From: Chitinophagaceae bacterium
Lineage (GTDB): Bacteria; Bacteroidota; Bacteroidia; Chitinophagales; Chitinophagaceae
Assembly (NCBI GenBank): GCA_016706055.1
Contig: JADJKL010000006.1
Coordinates: 336,573 to 400,572 of the forward strand
Direction of reading: 5' to 3'
DNA: 64,000 nucleotides
The notes below the pieces were generated by a model, which was not told the origin of the DNA, did not search any database, and worked only from the letters and a program-made list of their open reading frames with translations. This document shows, piece after piece, positions 45,092 to 55,000 of this stretch. How positions within the stretch are numbered: position 1 is the first letter of the stretch; each line of letters opens with the position of its first letter. Made by a program: the position numbers and the translations under genes.

Positions 45092-45835
45092 ATGTATAAT
45101 TATATGAGAATTTGTTTGTTATGCTTACTTTTTATTTCAAGTGCTGTAAATAGCAAATCTCAAGATTTAGCTTCAGATTCTCTTAAGTTTAATCCTATGA
45201 TTGATAGCATTGCTGAAAAACTTGTTTCGATGGCAATGATAAATCCAAGGATTAGTACAATTGAAAATACTACTGACGCTGCGGATTATGATGTTAGAAG
45301 ATCTCGTACTGCTTGGTTAAATAATATTGCGGTTGCTGGAAATCTTAACGAAATTTCACTAAGGCAGGGTGGCACGGTTGATCCTTTAATTCAAAGCACA
45401 CAGTATCCAAGATATAATATAGGAGTTGTAATGCCCTTAGGTTTATTTATTAATAATGGAAAGACTACAAAATCTAATTACTACAAGTATGAGGCCCTGA
45501 ATGATCAGATACGAATTGAGAAGCAAAATATCCGAAAAGAAGTTTTAAACCTCTATAATGATTATTTATTAAACAAACAGTTGTTGGCTATTCGACAAAC
45601 TATTTTACAGGATAGCAAGATTTTATTATCCCGCCATGAAGAAAAATTTGTAAATGGTGAGATTACATTAGAATTATATACAATTACAAGCAAACAATAC
45701 AACACCGATAAAACTGCAGTTCTAAGTATGATTCATGAGTTGAAACAAACGGTAACGGATCTTGAGGCACTAATAGGTATGAACATCGAAATAGCATTAG
45801 ATCAGATACACAGAGAATCTGGAACTAGAAATTAA
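45092..45835 (+). CDS. TolC-like outer membrane protein (short)
   Basis: 247 residues with a signal peptide (ends VNSKSQ). The remainder is long amphipathic helix with a short strand region (YPRYNIGVVMPLGLF) as in one TolC/OEP repeat: ALNDQIRIEKQNIRKEVLNLYNDYLLNKQLLAIRQ and a KFVNGEITLELYTI turn. Only about half of a normal two-repeat TolC protomer is present, so a trimer would need rearranged assembly or a hexamer. It sits between the polymerase and a glycosyltransferase, and no Wza-like exporter is seen, so it may be the locus's outer membrane exit. Confidence 0.75.
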   Translation: MYNYMRICLLCLLFISSAVNSKSQDLASDSLKFNPMIDSIAEKLVSMAMINPRISTIENTTDAADYDVRRSRTAWLNNIAVAGNLNEISLRQGGTVDPLIQSTQYPRYNIGVVMPLGLFINNGKTTKSNYYKYEALNDQIRIEKQNIRKEVLNLYNDYLLNKQLLAIRQTILQDSKILLSRHEEKFVNGEITLELYTITSKQYNTDKTAVLSMIHELKQTVTDLEALIGMNIEIALDQIHRESGTRN

Positions 45836-45845
45836 GGGTCAAATT

Positions 45846-47048
45846 GTGATAAAGGGAAAGGATATTGTAATCGTTGGTCTTCAACCTTGGGATATTTCCA
45901 TAGGTAGTAATTGTAAGAATATTGCTATTGAGTTTTCAAAATTCAACAGGGTATTATATGTAAATGCCCCAATTGACAGAAAAACAAAACTCTTTCAATC
46001 TCGGGATCCCAATATTAAAAAGCGATTAGATATTGCTAAAAGTGGTAAAAATTTAATTCAAGTATCAGATAACATTTGGAATTTATATCCAATTCAAATT
46101 ATTGAATCGATTAATTGGATACCTTCTACAACTATATTTAAGAGTCTTAATAAAATAAATAATAGGCGATTCGGCAACGAAATATTAAAAGCAATACAAA
46201 AACTTTCTTTTATCGACTATATTCTTTTTAATGATAGCGATATGTTGCGAAGTTTTTATTTACCTGAAATATTAGCCCCATCGCTAAGCATTTATTATAG
46301 CAGGGATAATTTAATGTCCCAGCCTTATTTTTATAAACACGGCCATGTTTTAGAGCCTCAATTGATGAGTAAATCTGATATCGTTTTTGCCAATTCCGAA
46401 TACTTAGCAAAGTATGCTCTTCGGTTTAATACGAACTCTTTTAATATAGGCCAAGGTTGTGACCTCTCTGTCTTTCATCCATATCAGAAGAATATTGAAT
46501 TGCCAGATATTGATAATATTAAAGGCCCAATAATCGGATATATTGGTGCCATCTCGTCTCTGCGATTAGATATTCCCCTTTTGGAAAAAATTTGCGAAGA
46601 AAGACCGGATTGGAATTTTGTCTTTATAGGTGGACAGGATCAGCCTTTTTTGAATTCTTCATTACATGATAAAAAAAATGTGTTTTTTTTGGGAATGAAA
46701 GATGTGAATTTGTTGCCAAACTACTTGGCAAAATTTGATCTCGCATAAATCCTCAGTCATTAAATCCAATGACTGAAGGAAATTATCCAAGGAAAATTGA
46801 TGAGTATCTAGCCATGGGCAAACCTGTTGTTGCTACATCGACACTAACGATGGAAATATTTAAAAATCATGTTTATCTTGGGAAAACACCAGGTGAGTTT
46901 ATTCTATTGATTGAAAAGGGGTTAATTGAAAATTCTGAGAAAAAGAAAAGCGGAACGAATTTCTTTTGCAAATACACATACTTGGGAGAATTGTATTATT
47001 CGTATTTACCAGATTATTTCGGATTTATTCCCAAATGTTTTAATATAG
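45846..47048 (+). CDS. Glycosyltransferase (GT-B fold, family 4/1-like), frameshifted
   Basis: About 400 residues joined; probable GTG start. The N-terminal half opens IVIVGLQPWDISIGSNCKN and contains IDYILFNDSDM and a YSRDNLM block; the C-terminal half has GPIIGYIGAISSLRLD, WNFVFIGGQD, NVFFLGMKD and, after the first break near 46,742, PRKIDEYLAMGKPVVAT. A second break near 46,955 restores RISFANTHTWEN and a stop at 47,046-47,048. This is the glycosyltransferase pattern seen in Bacteroidota exopolysaccharide loci. Last gene of the plus-strand run. Confidence 0.8.
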
Positions 47049-47109
47049 ATTAGCAACTTCTTTTTCTAAAATTAATTATGTCTTTTTAGAAGCGAAAGAA
47101 TTCCAGTAT

Positions 47110-48354
47110 CTATTTTTTTTGCCGTATCACTAAGTGGTTTTCAAAAAAATATGTCTCGTATTCATTACGATATACTCCGTTAGCCTGAGTTTTAGCAAGC
47201 TTTTCTTTTGATAATGAAGTATAGGTTAGAAACCCGACTGATAAAACCCCATTATGGAATAGAGGATAAAAGATGGAACAAGTACTAAATTGCGTATCCT
47301 TGATATTTTTAATGTGCTTAAATTTTGTACAAATACAACTAAAATAAAAGGAATTAAAGGAACCCAAAACCTAGGGTCATAAAATGGCCAGGTAAAAATC
47401 AAAACAGAATAAAATATAATATATAAGGTGATTGCAAGAGGAATTTTGTTTATTTTTTTAACTAATAGATATATAAATATTCCAAAAAATAAGACTCCTG
47501 ATATGAGGAAAAACGGCATTACTAAATCAGTATGTAGTTGAGTGTTAATTTTTGCAACTGAAGTGTTATAAGATATTTCCGCCCATTCTATAAAATGCCC
47601 CTTTATAGTATTTGTTAGTGTTTTACCTTCTGACATTTGTTTTGAGAATACACCTGTATAATGATTAAGTCCAAGCTCTTTTGAAAATAAAAGACCTAAA
47701 ATGAATAGTAGTGCAACAGATATGGTTATAATTTTATTCTTGCGTAAAAGATTAAATAATTCAATTCTATAATTCCAGATTAAAGTAATAAAAATTGCCG
47801 CAAAAAGTGTGATACCTATCGTCCGGGTAATAAAGGAAAAAGTAGCAAAAACCAGGGATAGCAGAATGTATAATGTTTTTTATTTTTTAGGAATATATTG
47901 AAAAAGTACAGGCTCGAAACTGAGAATAATAAATATAATAATTCAGATAAAAGGGATGTACAGTAAATTTTAGCACTGTCCAGTTTAGTAAAAGCAAGAG
48001 CAAAAAAAGATTAAAGTTTAGGGATTTGCCGAATAATCTCTTTATTAGGTAGATAGATATGAAAAGGCAAATGCAATTAATCAAAACAATTGTAAAAGAA
48101 TTCAGAATGTTTGCTTTAGAAAGTGCCAATAATAGTCCAGTATATCCATATGGTAAATAATCATTGGCTCCAAACGAATCGGGAGGACAGCCAATCTCTA
48201 TACAATCTTTGATAGCAAAATATCTTATAGTATCAACATGTAAACGTAATGGCGTTAGACAGTTTATTAAATAGATTAGTATAAAAATTAGTGAAATGTA
48301 TTTTATGCCAAACCTAAATTTAGGGTTTGTAAATATTGAATTGTATTTATTCAT
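47110..48354 (-). CDS. Multi-spanning membrane protein, glycosyltransferase family 39/87-like, frameshifted
   Basis: About 410 residues joined, about ten hydrophobic helices. The first loop after helix one (LRLHVDTIRYFAIKD) and the YLPYGYTGLL block look like the catalytic-loop region of C-type membrane glycosyltransferases, which use lipid-linked sugar donors. Breaks lie near 47,890 and 47,232; the interior reads YILLSLVFATFSFITRTIGITL without difficulty once shifted. The soluble C-terminus ends VIRQKK. It would act on the periplasmic side, perhaps adding a side-branch sugar. Family is inferred from topology and one motif. Confidence 0.6.
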
Positions 48355-48472
48355 AAAACTATTTTAGCCTATTTTTTGTCTTAACTATTGCTATCGAAAT
48401 CCCAAATAATTTTCTTTTAAGAAATTTAAAATTTTAAAATTGGATTGTTTTGATTAGTAGGTTTAGTAGTAG

Positions 48473-49198
48473 TTACCTGGAAAATAGATTGTATTTTATG
48501 ATACAATATATAGCCCGAAATCCATCTTTCCAGCCTATTTTTTTTCCTTCTTTATATGTTCTTCCATAGTATGAAATTCCAACTTCATAAATTCTAATTT
48601 CTGGTATGCGGGAAATTTTTGCAGTGATTTCTGGTTCAAACCCGAATCTTTTTTCTTTCAGTTTTATGTTTTGAATAATATAAGTTCTAAACATTTTGTA
48701 ACAGGTTTCCATATCTGTTAAATTGAGATTTGTAAAAATATTATTAAGCTTTGTTAAGAATTTATTTCCTATTGAATGCCAATAAAAAAGAATTCTATGG
48801 GCATTTCCTCCTAAGAACCTGGATCCATATACAACATCTGCTGCTCCTTTAATAATTGGTTTTATAAGTAAGTTGAATTCCTGAGGGTCATATTCAAGAT
48901 CAGCATCTTGAATAATGAGGTATTCTCCAGTTGCTTTTTGAATGCCTGTATGAATTGCGGCTCCTTTCCCTTTATTAATTTCATGTTTAAAGTATTGAAT
49001 ATTTTGTTCTGGATGTACTCTTATATATTCATTAATTACACCCTCTGTATCATCTGTAGAGCTGTCATTTACTATTATTAACTCTTTGTATATATTATTA
49101 ATTAATTCTACTTCTGCTATTCTATTAAGTATGTGGTGAATTGTATTGGCCTCATTGTATGCAGGGACAATAATTGATAATTTAGTAAATAGTTCCAT
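48473..49198 (-). CDS. Glycosyltransferase family 2, polyprenyl-phosphate mannose synthase type
   Basis: Intact at 241 residues. LSIIVPAYNEANTI, IVNDSSTDDT, GKGAAIHTGI and the DxD block IIQDADLEYDP match the DPM1/GtrB-like GT2 group, with no C-terminal membrane domain. Such enzymes load sugars onto polyprenyl phosphate. The next gene downstream is a membrane glycosyltransferase-like protein that would use such a donor, a common functional pairing. Confidence 0.9.
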   Translation of the reverse strand: MELFTKLSIIVPAYNEANTIHHILNRIAEVELINNIYKELIIVNDSSTDDTEGVINEYIRVHPEQNIQYFKHEINKGKGAAIHTGIQKATGEYLIIQDADLEYDPQEFNLLIKPIIKGAADVVYGSRFLGGNAHRILFYWHSIGNKFLTKLNNIFTNLNLTDMETCYKMFRTYIIQNIKLKEKRFGFEPEITAKISRIPEIRIYEVGISYYGRTYKEGKKIGWKDGFRAIYCIIKYNLFSR

Positions 49199-49204
49199 AA
49201 TTTT

Positions 49205-50417
49205 TTATTTCTTTTTTAGAATATCAGTTATATAAATTAACGCTGTATGTTCCGTTGGTAAGAATGTTTTTTTTGCTTTTTTGATGTTAAAAGGGCAATG
49301 AATTGTCTGAAAATTAATAGAGGTAAGAAAAGGAGGCTCTTTAAATATTTGATATTCCTGCTTTTTATAAGAATAATGGTAACAAACGAAAGCACAAATG
49401 ACAATAAAATACATAGCCATATGTAAAAAATATTGACATCGATAAAGAAGTTAATTAATGTAAACAAGAATCCTAAACTAAGAACCAGGAAAAGTGGAGG
49501 TCGTAATGTCAAAAACCCGAAAAAATCAGGTTAATTTTTTTTTTGCGGAAGCCTTTTAATAGTATAGAAAGATTTTCTTTAAAGTAGTCAAAATATGATC
49601 TAATCCATCGGGTTCTCTGCTTTTCTAAAGACGCACCACTTGATATTTTTTCATCATATAGAATTGCGGTAGGTGCAAAAGCAATATGCCTTACACTTTG
49701 CACCAGATAGGATTGCAGTTTTTTATCAAATCCACCAAGAAATTTGGTATACTCTACTTTTTTATATAAATCATAGTCAATAGCAATTCCAGCCCCCCAA
49801 ATACATGATGATATGCCTATATACATTCTCACTTCTCTTTCCATGAAGAAATTAAACATATCTCCAATTGCATCCATTCTTGCAAAGTGGGTTTCTATAT
49901 TTTTTGGTTTAAAATTGGATTGAACAACTTTAAACCCTTTCTTAAAGTAATTATTTATTGTTTGGATAAAATCAGGATGAATAAGATTGTCAGCATCAAA
50001 TATGATTATAGCATCTGTTTCATTGTCCATTTTTGAAACAGCAAAGTCAATTGATTTAATTTTTGAGTGTAAGGGTGATTCGGGGATTATAACATTTATT
50101 CGATTGTCTAATAAATTTGGTATTTGATCTTGGCAATCATCTGCTACAATGTACACCATAAAATTTTGATAATTCTGTCTTTTTATTGAATCAATCAACG
50201 GTAGAATAAATTTTGTTTCTCTATAGGCTGTGATAACTATGGAAAATTTAAAATCTTTATCTAAGTGAATTTTTGATTTTTCGAATGAAGTTTTTAATTT
50301 AAATAGCCTCGAAAGTGAAAAAACTAGAATAAATAGTAATGGTAAAATAATATAAAAAGTAACCAGGAGTTGAGCCAGAATAAATAAATAGTATATGACT
50401 GATTGAAAAATTGACAT
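49205..50417 (-). CDS. Processive-type glycosyltransferase family 2 with membrane helices, frameshifted
   Basis: About 400 residues joined. An N-terminal helix pair (LFILAQLLVTFYIILPLLFIL) is followed by the GT-A core: FSIVITAYRET, IVADDC, IIFDADN and the Q-x-x-R-W motif as EKQRTRW, which marks cellulose synthase-like processive enzymes. Two C-terminal helices (LVLSLGFLFTLINFF; IWLCILLSFVLSFV) follow. Breaks lie near 49,512 and at an A8 run near 49,270; repaired, the tail reads FLPTEHTAL and ends ILKKK at 49,205. It may polymerise or extend a glycan across the inner membrane. Confidence 0.83.
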
Positions 50418-50463
50418 GATAAGTACTAAATTAATTTTGTAAACATCTAACCCTTATAAAATA

Positions 50464-51642
50464 TTAGCTTCTTTCCGCTTTTTCCCATAATACAGTTTGA
50501 TTCCCCTTTAAAAATCTATAAAACCCTTGGTACAATGATATATTAATAAAAACAAAATAGTAGGGGCCATAGAATAACTTATAATTGGATTTTAATTTGG
50601 ATAAAACCCAGCCAATAATTGCTAATGAGTAAAAACTGATTTGGCATGCTAATAATATTTTATAAAAATAATCTTCTGCTTTTAATGCTAAGATTAAATT
50701 AGTGATAAATACAAAAGGTAATAGTAACGGACAAATAGTCCATCGTAGTACTCTATGTGAAATATATTGGAATGAAAGTTTTGGGTATTTGAAAATATTT
50801 AATAGGCTTCTCATAACAATAATTGATTGAAATCCCCCTGCACTTATTCTTATTTTTCTTTTTTTCTCTTCTTTTAGGGAGAGTGAAGGATCTTCAATTG
50901 CATAGGCTTCCGGTTCATATAATACTCTAAAACCTCTTTGACAAATTTTTAATGATATGATGAAATCATCTAACAAAATATTGTCTCCCGGGTATTCATA
51001 TAGCTCTTTTCTAATGGAGAATAATTCTCCGGCAGCTCCAACAACCGTATAGAAGTCAGAATCTAATTTTTTAAGAAGTGATTCGTATTTCCAATACAAG
51101 CTTTCTCCAGATCCAACAGTTGAATTTGATGAAGGGGTGCTTAATTTTTTTTCTCCTGCAACTCCACCAACGATTGGAGAATCGTAGTGTCTTACAATCT
51201 TTTTAATACTTGAATTATTTAGTAGGGTATTAGCATCAGAAAAAATTATTATTGGGTTTTTAGCGAATTTCATTGCACGGTGTATAGCTGCAATTTTCCC
51301 TTCCCTCTTTGCTTGATGAAGAACTAGCAAATCATTATAACTTGATGCTATTTCAAATGTGCTGTCTGTTGAGCCATCACAAATGATAATTATTTGAAGA
51401 AGTTCTTTTGGATAATCTAATGAAAGTGAGTTTTCTATTTTCTCACTAATAATTTTCTCCTCATTTAATGCTGCAATTATTAATGAAACTGGATAATATT
51501 TGAAATCTCTATTTTTCGGATGAAAAGTTTTCTGAAATATATTTCTTACTTTAATTAGTAACCATAATAATATTCCATAACCAATATATGAGTAGAATAT
51601 AGTTAGTAGAGATATTAGGAGTATGAGTTTTGTCAATAGCAT
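50464..51642 (-). CDS. Glycosyltransferase family 2, cellulose synthase-like
   Basis: Intact at 392 residues. An N-terminal helix, then PVSLIIAALNEE, IIIICDGSTDST, IIFSDANTLL (DxD equivalent), and EEKKRKIRISAGGFQ in the Q-x-x-R-W position (degenerate: Trp replaced). Three to four C-terminal helices follow. It begins the minus-strand run that converges on the main cluster. Whether it is processive is uncertain because of the altered motif. Confidence 0.87.
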   Translation of the reverse strand: MLLTKLILLISLLTIFYSYIGYGILLWLLIKVRNIFQKTFHPKNRDFKYYPVSLIIAALNEEKIISEKIENSLSLDYPKELLQIIIICDGSTDSTFEIASSYNDLLVLHQAKREGKIAAIHRAMKFAKNPIIIFSDANTLLNNSSIKKIVRHYDSPIVGGVAGEKKLSTPSSNSTVGSGESLYWKYESLLKKLDSDFYTVVGAAGELFSIRKELYEYPGDNILLDDFIISLKICQRGFRVLYEPEAYAIEDPSLSLKEEKKRKIRISAGGFQSIIVMRSLLNIFKYPKLSFQYISHRVLRWTICPLLLPFVFITNLILALKAEDYFYKILLACQISFYSLAIIGWVLSKLKSNYKLFYGPYYFVFINISLYQGFYRFLKGNQTVLWEKAERS

Positions 51643-51723
51643 TGTCTAAAAGTATTCATCAATTTAAAAGTTAATCTTAATCAACAATTTCTTGGGTAAC
51701 ATTGGATTTGTTAACGGGAAATA

Positions 51724-51741
51724 CAAACAAATATTTGTTTG
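51724..51741. promoter_or_regulatory. 18-bp perfect palindrome, candidate operator
   Basis: CAAACAAATATTTGTTTG is identical to its reverse complement. It lies 82 bases upstream of the minus-strand GT2 start and 316 bases upstream of the esterase start. A dimeric regulator could bind it; no regulator is identified. AT-rich sequence lowers its weight. Confidence 0.4.
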
Positions 51742-51982
51742 AAAACAGGCTTATTCATTTAATCCATTGATTTTTAATGTTTGTAATTTCTGCAATCTAT
51801 GTTTGTGGAACTGCGTTTTCAATAGAGTATTTTACTTTCAAAATACCGGATTAACTGGAATGATTTTGCAAATACTATATCTTATTTAGTTATGCAACAT
51901 ATTCACAAAATGTCAACATCTGAATAAGTATTTTTTATGAGAGACCATTGACTTATAAATGGAGGCCATTTACCTTTATCTT

Positions 51983-52015
51983 GTGGGAGTTAAAAATATC
52001 CAAATTTAGCTCCAC
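51983..52015. promoter_or_regulatory. Imperfect inverted repeat before the PKD esterase gene
   Basis: GTGGGAGTTAAA pairs with TTTAGCTCCAC across about ten bases, with one bulge and one G-T pair, ending 42 bases before the start codon. It could form a leader hairpin or an operator; no known riboswitch is recognised. Confidence 0.35.
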
Positions 52016-52056
52016 CAATTATCTGATTTTGTAGTAATAAATAATCCAATACCCTA

Positions 52057-55000
52057 ATGAAATTTAAAATTTTACAGTTTATCTTTTGTTTTTCTATTTT
52101 AGTTTCTCCTCATTTATCTTTTGGTCAATTGCCAGCTGAGTCTAATAATTTTATCACTTATGATACTATTTACAACGGACCGGGGCAGACATGGCGTATA
52201 AGGATATCCCGCCCTGCCAATATGTTTACAGCGGGTCATCCTGATACAGCGTCACGTCCTGCAATTATCACAATGCCAGGTATAGGAGAAGTGGGAACTA
52301 ATTATGCAAATTTGCAAAAGTATGGACCACATTACTGGTTAAACAATGGATGGGACGGAAGTGTTATAACTGGGAGTGGTAAACATTATCCGATTTTAAT
52401 TACTGTTATAGCAGAAGCAGTAAATCCAAGAGCTAGTAGTACAATTCCTTTAATACAGCATTTATTAAATACTTATCATATAAAGAGAAATAGTGTTCAC
52501 TTGGCTGGCTTATCTATGGGAGCTTTTACCTGGGCAGCATTGATGAATGCACAAACTTCGGCTGGGGATGAAACCGGAATGAAGATGATAAAATCATTAG
52601 TATTATTGCAAGGAGCAGGACAAGGTGCGACTTCTGGCCTTATGGGATCTGCTATACCATATGACCCAACTGGGTTTAGTGCATTTGGGCATTGGGCGGC
52701 AAAGTACAATGGAAAGTTTTTTGGATTAGAAGGAACTAACGATGGAAGGAAAGTTTGGGAACCTCGAGACAATATGAATGATTCGATTCCTAATTCAGCA
52801 TATTTTTCTTGAGGAAACTTATGTGGAGGCTCACATTGTTGCTGGAATACAATGTATGATCCAAATAATAAGAATTGGAGAAGCATCCCTACTGTTACAA
52901 ATACTAATATTAGTTATGGGGCTCATCCAAATTCTATGGGGTCTTATACAGACGGATACTCAATCTTTCAGTGGATGATTAGACAAGGTGATACTTCCAT
53001 AGTAAATGGAGGAACTCCAGCGAATCAATCACCGACAGCGAATGCTGGTTCAGATAAGACAATAACATTGCCAACGAATACGGTGACGGTCACGGGAAGT
53101 GGTATTGATCCTGATGGAACAATAACAGGCTACCAGTGGACCAAGCTAACGGGTCCTTCAACCTATACGATAGCTACTCCGATGCAGGCACAGACAGCAA
53201 TCAATAATTTGGTACAGGGAGTATATACATTTGAATTAAGAGTAACGGATAATCAGGGGGCTACTGGCAAGGATACAGTACAAGTAACAGTGAATGCGGC
53301 AGGGAATCAGGTACCAACGGCAAATGCAGGTACAAATCAAAGCATCACATTACCTACGAATATAGTTACACTCACAGGCACAGGAACCGATCCTGATGGA
53401 ACGATATCAGGCTACCAGTGGACCAAGCTTACGGGTCCTGCAAGTTATACAATAGCTAGTCCGACGCAGGCACAGACAGCGATCAATAATTTGGTACAGG
53501 GAGTATATACATTTGAATTAAGAGTAACGGATAATCAGGGAGCTACTGGCAAGGATACAATAGAGGTAACAGTGAATACAGCAGCCAATACAAATAGTAA
53601 TTCAAATGGAGTAAAAGTTGGAACAGGTGAATATCAGGTTGGTTTTATTGATTCTGCAAAACAACTTTGGGGGTTGGGAAATCTTTCTAATATTGGCATC
53701 AATGGGATAGGTACAGTAGGCGTACCTAAAAGAATGCTGGTTACGCCGTTTGACTTAAAATTTAATAGTGTTGTGGGGGCTCTACATGGGTTAGGTGCGA
53801 TTGATACAGCAGGATATGTATGGGTGGTTGGAGATAATGACCAATTCCAGCATGGTCAAGGTAATAGCATTAATCCAATATTATTACCACAAAGAATTAC
53901 CGTCGATAGTGCTGGAAACCCTTTTACTAATGTTAGAGATTTAGTCGGATGGTTTGTAAAAGATGGATCGAATGGATATAACGGTTTTTATGCAGTGAAG
54001 CAAGATGGTACTTTATGGACATGGGGAAGAACAGTGTTTGGAATGAGAGCTGTAGGAGTATATGGATACGACTCTCCTCGCCCTGTCCAGATAATAATGC
54101 CTGGAGGCAGATTGATAAAACAAATTATTGCAGGACAATTTGCCATTGCCTTATGTACAGATGGTACAGTTTGGACTTGGGGGCAAGGAGCCTCAGCTAA
54201 TAATTTAGGAATGACAAGCCCAACAGATGATGTAAAATGGTACCCACGTCAACTAACTTCTTTGTCAAATATTAAGCAAATTGCTGGAGGCAGTAATTGG
54301 AATTATGCTTTATCAAATTCAAATGTATTATATGGTTGGGGATCTTATGGTGATAATTTAGGTAACTCAAATGGTTTGCCAATTCCAACGCCTAGTCTTC
54401 TTAATAATATTACAAACAATTTACCTCATCCGATAAATACAATTGTTACAAACTCGGCAGTTACTCATGTAATTCTCACAGATGGTAGTTTGTGGGGTTG
54501 GGGTGATAATGGACGGGGTACGTTGGTAACGGGCAAGAGTTGTTTTACCATTGATGGAGGCAACCCTTTTAACAGAGGTAATTTGCAAGTTGTATTACCT
54601 GAACATATCGCACCTGGAATAATATTTGATACAGTTTTTGGGGCTACTACTTACACCTATCATACTTATGCAGAGATACCAGTAATAATTTATATTGCTG
54701 GGGAAGGGGAAAGAAGTGCGGTCTTGGCAAATCCAATTAAGACCAACAAGTTCAGCAATTACTGCAACTTATGGTAATTCGTGGGATATTGCTTATCCAA
54801 CCCCAGTTAATCCTTTTACAATTACAACATCATACTTTCAAACATCTGATTATTGTGTTAAAGTTGCTTCGGGTGGAAGTCCATGTGATCAATATGCGAT
54901 TCCTTCAAATACCCGACCGAATGCTAATGCTGGAAACGATACTTCGATAACAAGTAACACATTTCGGTTAAATGCAACTGCAAGTACTGATAATGTTTTT

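Larger units (their letters stand above)
51643..52056. other. Divergent intergenic region (414 bases)
   Basis: Lies between the minus-strand GT2 run and the plus-strand PKD esterase, so it should hold both promoters. It contains an 18-base perfect palindrome and a hairpin (separate entries). No gene is seen. Confidence 0.55.

Noticed and set aside
52806..52835. Stop-codon readthrough between esterase and PKD parts
   Set aside because: A pair of compensating one-base errors restores a sensible esterase sequence (FLEETYGGGSHCCW) without the stop.
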